Shown in pieces: positions 8,208 to 15,504 of a stretch of 27,544 bases of DNA. This stretch comes from Gemmatimonadota bacterium. Lineage in GTDB: Bacteria > Gemmatimonadota > Gemmatimonadetes > Gemmatimonadales > GWC2-71-9. Each line of letters opens with the position of its first letter. Positions within the stretch are counted from its first letter, which is position 1. The notes beneath the pieces were generated by a model. It searched no databases, was not told where the DNA came from, and saw only the letters and a program-made list of their open reading frames with translations. Made by a program: the position numbers and the translations under genes. The DNA is taken from NCBI GenBank assembly GCA_003220985.1, contig QHTY01000194.1, positions 13,303 through 40,846 of the forward strand, given 5' to 3'.

Positions 8208-9248
8208 GTGCTGATCGTGATGCGGCATGGCGCCACGCCCGAAGAAGTGGACAAGGTCATCTCCGTCATCGAGGAGATGGGCTATCAGGCGCAGCCCATG
8301 CCGGGGACGCAGCGCACCGCCGTCGGGCTCATCGGCAACGACGGCCGCGTCGATGCGTCCCGGCTCGAAGGCCTACCCGGCGTTCACGAGATCATCCACG
8401 TCTCGCAGCCGTACAAGCAAGTCAGCCGGGAGTGGAAAGCGGAACCGACCGTCGTCCGCCTGCCGGGTGGCGTGGCGTTCGGCAATACGGAAGTGGTGGC
8501 GATCGCCGGTCCCTGCTCCGTCGAAACTGAGCGGCAGATCGTCGAGGCGGCGCGGCAGGTCAAGGAAGCGGGCGCGGTCATCCTCCGCGGCGGCGCCTGG
8601 AAACCGCGCAGCTCCCCCTACTCGTTCCAGGGACTCGGCAAGCCGGCCCTGCGGCTGCTCGCCAAGGCGCGGGAAGAGACCGGGCTCCTGATCTGCACCG
8701 AAGCCATGGACGAGAGCGGCCTCGGCTGGGTCGCCGAGACCGCGGACATTGTGCAGATCGGCGCGCGCAACATGCAGAATTTCTCGCTGCTCAAGATCGC
8801 CGGGCGCTGTGGCAAGCCGGTGCTGCTCAAGCGGGGGATTAGCGCAACGGTCCAGGAACTGTTGCTGTCGGCGGAGTACCTGCTGGCCGAGGGCAATCAC
8901 GACGTGATTCTCTGCGAGCGCGGCGTGCGGAGCTTCGACACTGCGACGCGCAATCTCTTCGATCTCACCGCGATACCGGTGGTGCACAAGTTGTCACATC
9001 TGCCGATCATCGCCGATCCGTCGCACGGCACTGGGCTCAGAGACAAGGTGATCCCGATGGCGCGAGCGGCGATCGCGGCCGGCGCCGACGGCATCATGGT
9101 CGAGGTGCATCCGAATCCCGAAGAGGCGTTGTCCGACGGCGCCCAGTCGCTCTATCCGGACCAGTTTGCGCAGTTGATGCGGGAAGTGCGGATTATCGCG
9201 GAAGCCATTGGGCGGCGGGTGGCTGAACCGGCTGCGGTAGGAGCATGA
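8208..9248 (+). CDS. aroF: 3-deoxy-7-phosphoheptulonate (DAHP) synthase, type I-beta with N-terminal regulatory domain
   Basis: This enzyme condenses phosphoenolpyruvate and erythrose 4-phosphate, the first step of the shikimate pathway to aromatic amino acids. The N-terminal 70 residues (MLIVMRHGATPEEVDKVISV) form the ferredoxin-like domain of the Thermotoga/Bacillus type, which mediates feedback control. The barrel starts at about residue 95. Metal ligands are visible: C103 in GPCSVE, H273 in ADPSHGTG, E299 in VEVHPNPEEA and D310 in SDGAQS. LRGGAWKPRSSPY and VLLKRG bind substrate phosphates. GTG 8208 is chosen because it starts the first strand of the regulatory domain and GGGAG lies about 10 bases upstream. 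The stop overlaps the lolA start as ATGA. The 346-residue length is normal. Confidence 0.95.
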   Translation: MLIVMRHGATPEEVDKVISVIEEMGYQAQPMPGTQRTAVGLIGNDGRVDASRLEGLPGVHEIIHVSQPYKQVSREWKAEPTVVRLPGGVAFGNTEVVAIAGPCSVETERQIVEAARQVKEAGAVILRGGAWKPRSSPYSFQGLGKPALRLLAKAREETGLLICTEAMDESGLGWVAETADIVQIGARNMQNFSLLKIAGRCGKPVLLKRGISATVQELLLSAEYLLAEGNHDVILCERGVRSFDTATRNLFDLTAIPVVHKLSHLPIIADPSHGTGLRDKVIPMARAAIAAGADGIMVEVHPNPEEALSDGAQSLYPDQFAQLMREVRIIAEAIGRRVAEPAAVGA

Positions 9249-9913
9249 AGGCTGGAAGGTTGGAATGGACAGTTGGAATGTGTCTCTTCCTTCCAACCTT
9301 CCAACCGTCCAACCTTCAAACGCGGGATCCCTGGCCGAGTCTCGACCGTGCCACCGCGTCCTTCGACACGGTCCGCACCCTCACCGCCGACTTCGTCCAG
9401 ATCGTCGAAAACCCGATGCTCGGCGACCCCGATACGACGCGCGGCAAGCTGTATCAACGGCGCCCCAACTACTTCGCGATGCGCTTCACCGAACCGAAGC
9501 ACGACCGCGTCGTCGCCGACGGCCGCCGCCTGTGGCTCTACACGCCGAGCACGACGCCGGGTCAGGTGATTCGCACCGCGATCCCCGGAACGGGCACGAC
9601 CGGGCCGAATTTGATCGGACAGTTCGTCCAGCACCCGCGCGAGCGGTATACCGCGCGTTACGTGCGCGCAGATTCGACGCCGGACGGCGCAGTCGATGTG
9701 ATCGCGCTGACGCCGCGCGCGGCGGATCTGCCCTACTCGGAAGCGACCGTGTGGATTGCGAAGCGGGATGGACTGGTGCGGCGGATCGAGATCGTCGAGA
9801 CCTCGGGGCAGCGCCGCACGATCATGCTCCAAAACCTTACGGTCAATCGGGCGATCGCCGCTCGTGAATTCAGATTTTCCCCGACGTCCGGAGTACGGGT
9901 GGTAGATCAGTAG
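9245..9913 (+). CDS. lolA: Outer-membrane lipoprotein carrier LolA-like protein
   Basis: LolA ferries lipoproteins across the periplasm to the outer membrane. From residue 29 the protein is typical: DPWPSLDRATASFDTVRTLTADFVQ, then KLYQRRPNYFAMRF, DGRRLWLYTP and the C-terminal REFRFSPTSGVRVVD. The ATG at 9245 overlaps the aroF stop. The first 27 codons are odd: they are built from 8-base repeats that form an inverted pair (9248-9319), so the expected signal peptide is replaced by MKAGRLEWTVGMCLFLP and a Gln/Pro/Ser stretch. Only a short hydrophobic core remains, so export is uncertain. The gene overlaps the convergent DUF2520 gene by 44 bases at its 3' end. Lnt is encoded elsewhere in this window, which fits a lipoprotein pathway. 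Confidence 0.85.
   Translation: MKAGRLEWTVGMCLFLPTFQPSNLQTRDPWPSLDRATASFDTVRTLTADFVQIVENPMLGDPDTTRGKLYQRRPNYFAMRFTEPKHDRVVADGRRLWLYTPSTTPGQVIRTAIPGTGTTGPNLIGQFVQHPRERYTARYVRADSTPDGAVDVIALTPRAADLPYSEATVWIAKRDGLVRRIEIVETSGQRRTIMLQNLTVNRAIAAREFRFSPTSGVRVVDQ
9248..9319. repeat. Inverted pair of 8-base repeat tracts at the start of lolA
   Basis: The first tract repeats AAGGTTGG-like octamers; the second repeats the complement, AACCTTCC. GGAAGGTTGGAA (9254-9265) and TTCCAACCTTCC (9291-9302) are a perfect 12-base inverted repeat with a 25-base loop. The tract encodes codons 2-26 of LolA, where the signal peptide should be. Confidence 0.85.
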
Positions 9914-10769
9914 CCAGCGCCTCAGCAACTTTCTCCGCCGTCGCCGCATCCATCCCCTGCTTCTGGGCCAGCTCGAGCGCCGCGCGGCCGAGCGCGCGGT
10001 ACAACTTCGCGTCATCGACCGCTAACGATTCCAAATGCCGGACGATCGTCGCTGTGTCGCCACGCACCACGGGCCCCGTGAGGGCTTCCCGCGGCTCGTG
10101 CCGGCTCAGGTTTTCGAAGGTCCCCTCCACGAGCGGCCGCAGCGCCGCCCAAGCCTCGGCGTCCGACAATCCGGCATGCCGTAACAGGCGCTGCGCGACC
10201 GCCTCCACCACCACCAGGTAATTCGAGGCGAACACCGCGCCCGCATGATAGATCGGCTTCGACTTGGTCGCGATCCGGAACGGCCGCATCCCAAGGTCCC
10301 GCGCGATCTGTTCGCCGGCTTCGATCGCCCGCGGCATCCCCTCCACCGCGGCCCAGGCGCCCTTGAGACGGGCCGGCGTCAATTCCGGTTCGACAATCGT
10401 CTGCAGCGGGTGAAACGAGCCGAGCGCGGCGCGGGTGGTGACGAGCGGGCCGAGCGCCTCCTGCCCCTGCACGCCGGACAGGTGGAGCACGACGTGGCGT
10501 TCCGTGATGACGCGCGCATTGGCGAGGGACGTCGCCAGCGGCGTGATCGCGTCGTCGCGCACGGTCAGCACGACGACGGTGACCTCGCCAATCCAGGGAG
10601 GCGGCTTGCGCCCATCTCCCACCGTCAGGGTGAGCGGTGCTGGTACGCTTTTCTTGTTTCGCCCGTGGAGGCGGACCGAATAACCTGCCTGGGCCAGTGC
10701 GAGAGCCAGTCCGACACCCGCGCGACCGGGCCCGATGAGCCCGATCGCGCGGGGAGACTGTAGGGTCAC
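9870..10769 (-). CDS. Rossmann-fold and DUF2520 domain protein
   Basis: This 299-residue protein is a predicted NAD(P)-dependent oxidoreductase of unknown substrate. The N-terminus IGLIGPGRAGVGLALAL contains the dinucleotide-binding GxGxxG (G13, G15, G18). The helical C-terminal DUF2520 domain begins near AALGSFHPLQ and includes KPIYHAGAVFASNYLV, a conserved signature of the family. The fold resembles ketopantoate- and F420-dependent reductases; some homologues sit beside pantothenate genes, but no pan gene is present here. It starts at GTG 10769, overlapping the S41 protease stop as GTGA, and is the last gene of the rpmE operon. Its 3' end overlaps lolA on the other strand, so no intrinsic terminator can fit between them. 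Confidence 0.88.
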   Translation of the reverse strand: MTLQSPRAIGLIGPGRAGVGLALALAQAGYSVRLHGRNKKSVPAPLTLTVGDGRKPPPWIGEVTVVVLTVRDDAITPLATSLANARVITERHVVLHLSGVQGQEALGPLVTTRAALGSFHPLQTIVEPELTPARLKGAWAAVEGMPRAIEAGEQIARDLGMRPFRIATKSKPIYHAGAVFASNYLVVVEAVAQRLLRHAGLSDAEAWAALRPLVEGTFENLSRHEPREALTGPVVRGDTATIVRHLESLAVDDAKLYRALGRAALELAQKQGMDAATAEKVAEALATDLPPVLRTSGKI

Positions 10770-11404
10770 CGATTGCGGACCGTCGTCGGAGAGGGCTGCG
10801 CGCGTTTCACCTGCTCGTCGTCCGCGATGCGGCGGCGGAACTCCGCCGGGCGGCCAAACACATACCGGGCCGCTTCGTATCCCAGCTCCTGACTGATCAG
10901 CGTGCGCGCGCCGGCGATCACCGTGTCCGGGAGATCGGCGCCCTTGGCGCGTATCCGGCGCACGATCTCATCCACCATCCCTTGCGTGACGGTGAAATTC
11001 GGAGACGCCAGGCGGTTGCCCTCTTTCAGCTCGAGCGCGTAGGTAGCGAGCGCATCGCGGTACAACGGAATCTTGTCGCTCAGCGCCTTGACGAACGCAC
11101 GCTCCGCGGTCGTGAACGTGTCGGCGACAACGTAGATGTCGGGCCGAATGCCGCCACCACCATAAATCGTGCGGCCCGCATCCGTATGGAACAGCGCCGA
11201 CGAATCCACCTTGATGTCCTGGCCGCGTTGCGCCGCGATCACCTGCGCTTCTTGTTCTGCCTCGTTCCGGGTCACTCGTTGAATCGTCCGGCCACTCGGC
11301 GTGTACCAGCGCGCGGTCGTGAGCTTGAGCCCGGTTTCGGGCGTGAGCCGCCAGAACGATTGCACCAGCCCCTTGCCGAACGTCGGCGTCCCGACCAGCA
11401 CCGC
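10766..11404 (-). CDS. S41 (C-terminal processing) peptidase, C-terminal part after a frameshift
   Basis: This is the 3' half of the protease gene that starts at 12330. The frame resumes at AVLVGTPTFGKGLVQSFW, which holds the lysine of the Ser/Lys dyad (FGKG). Then come LKLTTARWYTPSGRTIQ, the conserved post-dyad segment, and a 140-residue C-terminal extension ending KRAQPSPTTVRNR. In-frame starts here are poor and the half would lack the catalytic serine, so it cannot be an active protease alone. The stop overlaps the DUF2520 start. Removal of about 10 bases at 11404-11407 accounts for the break. Confidence 0.75.
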   Translation of the reverse strand, partial: AVLVGTPTFGKGLVQSFWRLTPETGLKLTTARWYTPSGRTIQRVTRNEAEQEAQVIAAQRGQDIKVDSSALFHTDAGRTIYGGGGIRPDIYVVADTFTTAERAFVKALSDKIPLYRDALATYALELKEGNRLASPNFTVTQGMVDEIVRRIRAKGADLPDTVIAGARTLISQELGYEAARYVFGRPAEFRRRIADDEQVKRAQPSPTTVRNR

Positions 11405-11406
11405 GC

Positions 11407-12330
11407 CTGCAGCGCCCCCGCGATGATCTCCGCGGCGCTCGCCGAGCCACCGTTGACGATCACGACGATGGGCAGATGCGGCCACTGCTGCGGCTTGGCA
11501 TCGCTGAATTCGTGCGACGAGCCGGGCGCGCGGCCACGCGTCTCCACGATCGGCTCCCCGGGATCGAGGAACAGGTCCGAAACCGCGACGCCCTGATCCA
11601 GCAGCCCGCCCGGGTTCTGGCGGAGATCGAAGATCAGCGACTTCATCCCCTGCTTGAGGAGCGTGTCGACCGCCTGCGCCACTTCGCGGGCCGAGCTCTC
11701 ACTCACCGGATTGAGCGCGATGTAGCCGACGCGGTTGTCGAGCATCATCGTGAGGCGCGGATCGACGGAGCGAATGTGAATCGTCGCGCGGGTGAGCTTG
11801 TAGATGATCGGCTTGTCGATGCCCGCACGCCGAATCTGCAGCTCGGCGACCGTCCCGGCCGGTCCGCGCAGCGCCTTGACGGCGGAATCCTGCTTCCAGC
11901 CTTCCGTGGACTTGCCGTCGAGCGCCACGATGCGATCGCCGGTCTGGACGCCCGCGCGCTCCGCCGGTGTGTCGGGCAGCGGAGCCACCACGGTGATCCA
12001 GCCACCGCGGACATCGATTTGAATCCCGAGCCCCGAGTAATTGCCCGTGGTCGCCTCGGAAAGCTGGCGGAAGTCATCGGGCCTGAGGAAGACCGAGTAG
12101 GGATCTTTGAGCTGATCCAGCATGCCGTCGATGGCCATCTGGTAGAGCTGGCGTTCATCCAGCGAATCGACGTAATAGTCGGCAACGTGCGCGAGCACGT
12201 CGTCGAACAACCGTGCCTGCTGATAGACGGAACCGGCCGGTTCTGTTTCCCGCTGCAGGAACCAGCCGCCCGACACCAGCGCGGCCAACACGACGACGGC
12301 AGCCACGGATCCTTTATGACGAATCATCAT
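11407..12330 (-). CDS. S41 (C-terminal processing) peptidase, N-terminal part before a frameshift
   Basis: Tail-specific proteases of this family cleave periplasmic proteins near their C-termini. This part holds an N-terminal signal anchor (VAAVVVLAALVSGGWFL), a helical region with DPYSVFLRPDDF, a PDZ domain (NYSGLGIQIDV, then AGVQTGDRIVALDG) and the first half of the catalytic core. That core includes LIFDLRQNPGGLLDQGV and NGGSASAAEIIAGALQ, where S298 should be the nucleophile by comparison with the E. coli Prc serine-lysine spacing. After CTGCAG (11412-11407) the frame runs into Arg/Ser-rich text ending near 11272. Relatives have a D-x-D/G-R segment here; 10 of its bases appear absent. The ATG at 12330 overlaps the tmk stop as ATGA. 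Confidence 0.8.
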
Positions 12331-12965
12331 GCGCCTCTCATGGATAAAGCCGTTACGGCCGCGACCTCCCGCCAGGCGGCCTCCTGGACGGCCTTCTTGG
12401 ACTGACTGGCATCAATATGAGCAATTCCGGGCCCAGATGCGCTGCGATAGGCCTCACGGACCCGGGTATGGAACGTGTCATCTTCACGTTCGATGCGGTC
12501 TTGCACTTTGCCGGCGGCCTGCTGGCGCTCCCGGCCGACCGCGACGGGAACATCGAGCACGAGCGTGAGATCGGGCGAAAGCCCCCCGGTCGCGACTCGC
12601 AACGCGGCCTCGACGTCCGCCCGCGGCAACCCCCGCCCCGCCACCTGATAGGCCATCGTCGAGAGCCCGAACCGGTCGGCGATGACGACCTGCCCATTCT
12701 CCAGCGCCGGCCGAATCACCCGCTCGACCAGATCGGCCCGCGCCGCCAGGAACAGAAACAACTCCGCGCCGAATGCCCGCTCATGACGCGATTTCAGGGC
12801 CAGTTTGCGGGCGGCTTCGGCGAGGGGCGTGCCGCCCGGCTCCCGAACCGTCAGCACATCGCGTCCTTCAGCGCGCAACTCGGAACCGAGCCAGCGGACG
12901 AGAGTAGATTTGCCAGCGCCTTCAGGACCCTCCACGACAACGAAGGTCCCCATCCCGCGATTCAT
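12327..12965 (-). CDS. tmk: Thymidylate kinase
   Basis: This enzyme phosphorylates dTMP to dTDP for DNA synthesis. The 212-residue protein has the P-loop EGPEGAGKST (residues 12-21), the VREPGGTPLAE dTMP-binding segment, the DRF motif in IADRFGLSTMAYQ, and the lid segment DRIEREDDTFHTRVREAY. All three signatures and the length fit. ATG 12965 overlaps the stop of the YlbF-family gene as ATGA; a second ATG four codons in (M5) is also possible. The gene belongs to the operon that starts with rpmE, in which all junctions are tight, so it is probably cotranscribed with translation-termination genes. Confidence 0.95.
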   Translation of the reverse strand: MNRGMGTFVVVEGPEGAGKSTLVRWLGSELRAEGRDVLTVREPGGTPLAEAARKLALKSRHERAFGAELFLFLAARADLVERVIRPALENGQVVIADRFGLSTMAYQVAGRGLPRADVEAALRVATGGLSPDLTLVLDVPVAVGRERQQAAGKVQDRIEREDDTFHTRVREAYRSASGPGIAHIDASQSKKAVQEAAWREVAAVTALSMRGA

Positions 12966-13315
12966 CCGAGTGTAATGATCGGGCTCGCAGCGCCCTTTTT
13001 GATGCCCTCGTAGATGCGGGCATTAATTCTGGCCATCAGTTTCTCGAAATTCGCCTGCGCCGCGACCATCTGCTGATACACCGAATTTGCTTGCACGCTT
13101 TGGAGCGCCCGGTCGTATTGCTCGACCTGCTCCTTGGTCGGTTCGTTACCCTGTTGCGCGACGCGCTCGATTTCCTGCGCAAGTTGTTCCGCTTCGGCGA
13201 GCACCTTCTGCACCGCCTGGTCCTCGCGGAGGGCTTCCGTCGCGCGACGCAACGCTTTGTATTCCTCAGTCTGACCGAGTACGCGCCCCAGGTCTTCCGC
13301 TTTCTCTTCGAGCAC
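12962..13315 (-). CDS. YlbF/YmcA-family helical protein
   Basis: This 117-residue protein is almost entirely helical and charged, with LGRVLGQTEEYKALRRATEALREDQAVQKVL and NSVYQQMVAAQANFEKLMARINARI, the two helices typical of the YlbF/YmcA (Com_YlbF) family. In Bacillus these proteins form a complex with YaaT that affects RNase Y and competence. Whether that partner exists here is not visible. It begins at GTG 13315, whose first base is the last base of the prmC stop (TAGTG), and ends in an ATGA overlap with tmk. No membrane segment or catalytic motif is seen. Confidence 0.8.
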   Translation of the reverse strand: MLEEKAEDLGRVLGQTEEYKALRRATEALREDQAVQKVLAEAEQLAQEIERVAQQGNEPTKEQVEQYDRALQSVQANSVYQQMVAAQANFEKLMARINARIYEGIKKGAASPIITLG

Positions 13316-13980
13316 TAATCCTCCTTTATAGAGAGCGCGTAACGCGGACAGCCGAACACATCATCATAAATCTCAACGCTCCACCCAACGCCCTGGCCCA
13401 CACGTCGTACCGCATCGGCTCGCCGTTCGTCGATCTCGAGTGCCAGCAAGCCGCCGGGTTCCAGCAAGGCGCCCGCACCGGCGAACAGGGCGCGAGTGGC
13501 ATCGAGGCCATCAGCCCCGCTCACTAACGCCTCACGCGGCTCGAAATCGCGAACGGACGGATCCAGCTCCTCATACTCGGCTGCACTGACATACGGGGGA
13601 TTCGACACGATCGCGCGAAACCGGTCCCCCCTGTCCACCAGCGGCGCGAGCAGGTTCCCTTCGCGAATCTCGACGGGGGTCGCAGCCGCGATGTGTTGCA
13701 CATTCTCACGCACGAGCGCGGCAGCCGCAGGCGACTGCTCGACCGCTACGACCTTCTCGAACCGCCCTTCCACCGCCAGCGCCAGCGCGATACATCCACA
13801 CCCAGTACCGATATCAGCGACGAGACCGCGTTTCCCGTTTCCCGTTTCTCGTTTGCCGATTTCTCGCAGCACGAGGTCAACGAGCCCTTCGGTCTCGGGG
13901 CGCGGAATCAGCGCGCGCGCATCGATGGCGAGGTCGAGCGTACGGAATCCCACACGACCAACGGCGTAGGCGAACGGCAT
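13315..13980 (-). CDS. prmC: Release-factor glutamine methyltransferase PrmC (N-terminus disturbed)
   Basis: PrmC methylates the glutamine of the GGQ motif in release factors; the target prfA is directly upstream. The catalytic domain is complete: LIPRPETEGLVD, the SAM-binding DIGTGCGCIALAL, the NPPY motif in VSNPPYVSAAEYEELDPSV, and ALVSGADGLD. ATG 13980 gives 221 residues starting MPFAYAVG, which is inside the normal protein. In the same frame upstream the codons read SPELLSRYQDAVAQLERG, clearly more PrmC, up to a stop at 14101-14103, but no ATG, GTG or TTG exists there. ATG 14108 overlaps the prfA stop and would be in frame if one copy of a 20-bp tandem duplication (14057-14096) were absent. 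An in-frame heptad repeat tract encodes GKRETGNGKRG. Confidence 0.9.
   Translation of the reverse strand: MPFAYAVGRVGFRTLDLAIDARALIPRPETEGLVDLVLREIGKRETGNGKRGLVADIGTGCGCIALALAVEGRFEKVVAVEQSPAAAALVRENVQHIAAATPVEIREGNLLAPLVDRGDRFRAIVSNPPYVSAAEYEELDPSVRDFEPREALVSGADGLDATRALFAGAGALLEPGGLLALEIDERRADAVRRVGQGVGWSVEIYDDVFGCPRYALSIKED
13830..13864. repeat. Heptad tandem tract inside prmC
   Basis: Units of seven: GTTTCCC, GTTTCCC, GTTTCTC, GTTTGCC and GATTTCT. It encodes GKRETGNGKRG just before the SAM-binding motif, at a loop position, and keeps the frame. Confidence 0.8.
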
Positions 13981-14056
13981 ACCGCGCTCCAGCTGCGCGA
14001 CCGCGTCCTGATACCTGGAGAGGAGCTCGGGCGATTTCGGTTCACCGCAGCCCAGA

Positions 14057-14096
14057 CCGCCGCCGTTGTCTCTTGACCGCCGCCGTTGCCTCTTGA
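14057..14096. repeat. 20-bp tandem duplication at the 5' end of prmC
   Basis: Two adjacent 20-base copies differ at one base (TTGTCTC versus TTGCCTC). Because 20 is not a multiple of three, the duplication puts ATG 14108 out of frame with the rest of prmC. With one copy, that ATG reads straight into the PrmC sequence. Confidence 0.85.
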
Positions 14097-14100
14097 TCGC

Positions 14101-15159
14101 TCAGACATTCAGCTGCTCCTTCTCTTGCGCCTGCTTCACGGCAGCGATCAGATCGTCGAGCTTCCCGTCCAACACTTGATCCACGCTATGCGTTGTGAAA
14201 TGGATGCGATGGTCGGTCACCCGGTTCTGCGGAAAGTTGTACGTGCGGACTTTTTGTGAGCGGTCACCGGTGCCGACCTGCGCGCGCCGCTCGCGCGAGC
14301 GGGCCGCCTCTTGCTCCGACACCCTGAGGTCCAGCAGGCGCGAGCGCAGGATCTCCATCGCCTTGATCTTGTTTTGCAGCTGCGACTTTTGATCCTGGCA
14401 CTTCACTTCGAGACCAGTCGGAATGTGCGTCACGCGGACGGCGCTGTCGGTGGTGTTGACGCTCTGGCCACCAGGACCGCCGGAGCGGAAGACGTCGATG
14501 CGCAGATCCTTGTCTTCGATTTTGACGTCCACTTCTTCCGCCTCTGGTAAAACGGCGACGGTCGCTGCGGAGGTATGGATGCGGCCCTGCTGTTCCGTGA
14601 CGGGAACGCGCTGCACGCGGTGGACACCCGATTCATAGCGCAGCGTGCCGTAGGCTTTGGGTCCGCGCGCCGCGAAGACCGCTTCTTTCAGACCGCCGAG
14701 CGTGCCCTCCGAAAGGGAGAGGATGTCGACCTTCCAGCCGCGCCGCTCGCAGAAGCGTGTGTACATGCGGAACAAGTCGGCCGCGAACAGCGCAGCTTCG
14801 TCATCGCCGGTCCCGGCGCGAATCTCGACGATTGCGTCGCGATCGTCGAACGGATCGCTTGGGGTGAGCAGCTCGGCGAGCTCCGCCTCGAGCCGGTCGA
14901 TCTCGGGCCGGAGCCGCTCGACGTCGGCGCGCGCCAGCTGCGACAGCTCCGGGTCCTTGTCGGCGAGCACCTCGCGCGCCTGGGCCAGCTCGCCTTGGAG
15001 CCGCTCCAGGCGATCGTGGGCCCGGCGAATTGTCTCGAGTTGCGCGCTTTCGCGACCGAGCTGCTTCCGTTTGGCTGGATTCCGCGCCGTGGCGGGGTCG
15101 GCCAGCTGCCGGGCGACCTCCTCCGCCCGCGCGAGCGCCTGGCGGAGTCGGGTCTCCAC
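14101..15159 (-). CDS. prfA: Peptide chain release factor 1
   Basis: RF1 reads UAA and UAG stop codons and triggers peptide release. Its 352 residues include the codon-recognition tripeptide PVT in RVPVTEQQGRIHTSA, the catalytic SGGPGGQSVN with GGQ at residues 230-232, and NFPQNRVTDHRIHFTTHSVDQVLDG near the C-terminus. The PxT tripeptide marks RF1, not RF2. It starts at GTG 15159, four bases after the rpmE stop. The gene for its methyltransferase (PrmC) follows, a common pairing. Nothing unusual is seen inside the gene. Confidence 0.96.
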   Translation of the reverse strand: METRLRQALARAEEVARQLADPATARNPAKRKQLGRESAQLETIRRAHDRLERLQGELAQAREVLADKDPELSQLARADVERLRPEIDRLEAELAELLTPSDPFDDRDAIVEIRAGTGDDEAALFAADLFRMYTRFCERRGWKVDILSLSEGTLGGLKEAVFAARGPKAYGTLRYESGVHRVQRVPVTEQQGRIHTSAATVAVLPEAEEVDVKIEDKDLRIDVFRSGGPGGQSVNTTDSAVRVTHIPTGLEVKCQDQKSQLQNKIKAMEILRSRLLDLRVSEQEAARSRERRAQVGTGDRSQKVRTYNFPQNRVTDHRIHFTTHSVDQVLDGKLDDLIAAVKQAQEKEQLNV

Positions 15160-15163
15160 GGGA

Positions 15164-15376
15164 TTAGCTCGCTCCGGCCTTGGTTCCGTACTTCTGGCGG
15201 AACCGCTCCACGCGGCCGGCCGTATCGAGCAGCTTCTGCTTGCCCGTGAAGAAGGGATGGCAGGCCGCGCAGACTTCGACGTGAATCATGGGCGTGGTCG
15301 AGCGTGTCACGAAGGTATTGCCGCACGCGCATTGGACCGTCGCCCGCTGGTATTTCGGGTGAATTCCGGGTTTCAC
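15164..15376 (-). CDS. rpmE: 50S ribosomal protein L31 (zinc-binding type)
   Basis: This 70-residue L31 begins KPGIHPKYQRATVQCACGNTF and keeps the zinc ligands C16-x-C18 and C37-x-x-C40, so it is the zinc form used in zinc-replete cells. GTG 15376 is chosen because AAGGA lies 8 bases upstream at 15385-15389; the ATG three codons earlier overlaps that ribosome-binding site. The gene heads the operon rpmE-prfA-prmC-ylbF-tmk-S41-DUF2520 and has its own promoter facing away from the Crp-family gene. Confidence 0.95.
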   Translation of the reverse strand: MKPGIHPKYQRATVQCACGNTFVTRSTTPMIHVEVCAACHPFFTGKQKLLDTAGRVERFRQKYGTKAGAS

Positions 15377-15384
15377 TGCACACA

Positions 15385-15389
15385 TCCTT
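15385..15389 (-). promoter_or_regulatory. Ribosome binding site of rpmE
   Basis: AAGGA on the minus strand with an 8-base spacer to GTG 15376. It decides the start codon, because the upstream in-frame ATG (15385-15383) begins on the last base of this site. Confidence 0.7.
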
Positions 15390-15419
15390 GCGAATTGTCG
15401 GTCAGAAACGAAGTGCGGA

Positions 15420-15449
15420 AATATAGCTGGCGCACGAACTTGGGGGCAA
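15420..15449 (-). promoter_or_regulatory. Predicted sigma-70-type promoter of the rpmE operon
   Basis: On the minus strand TTGCCC (15449-15444) is followed after 18 bases by TATATT (15425-15420), a good -10 box. Transcription would start near 15413 and leave a leader of about 37 bases carrying the AAGGA site. Confidence 0.6.
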
Positions 15450-15469
15450 GGCTCGGCGTCGTGGTTCAT

Positions 15470-15498
15470 TTGACACCGCTTCCGACAGGCCGTAAGCT
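15470..15498 (+). promoter_or_regulatory. Predicted sigma-70-type promoter of the Crp-family gene (likely leaderless)
   Basis: Perfect -35 TTGACA (15470-15475), a 17-base spacer and TAAGCT (15493-15498) as -10. The expected transcription start is about 15505, which is the first base of the GTG start codon, so the mRNA may be leaderless. No ribosome-binding site precedes that GTG. Confidence 0.65.
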
Positions 15499-15504
15499 GT
15501 TCGC

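Noticed and set aside
10201..10220. CCACCACCACC stretch in the DUF2520 gene.
   Set aside because: It encodes consecutive valines of a hydrophobic helix; a period of three is expected there.
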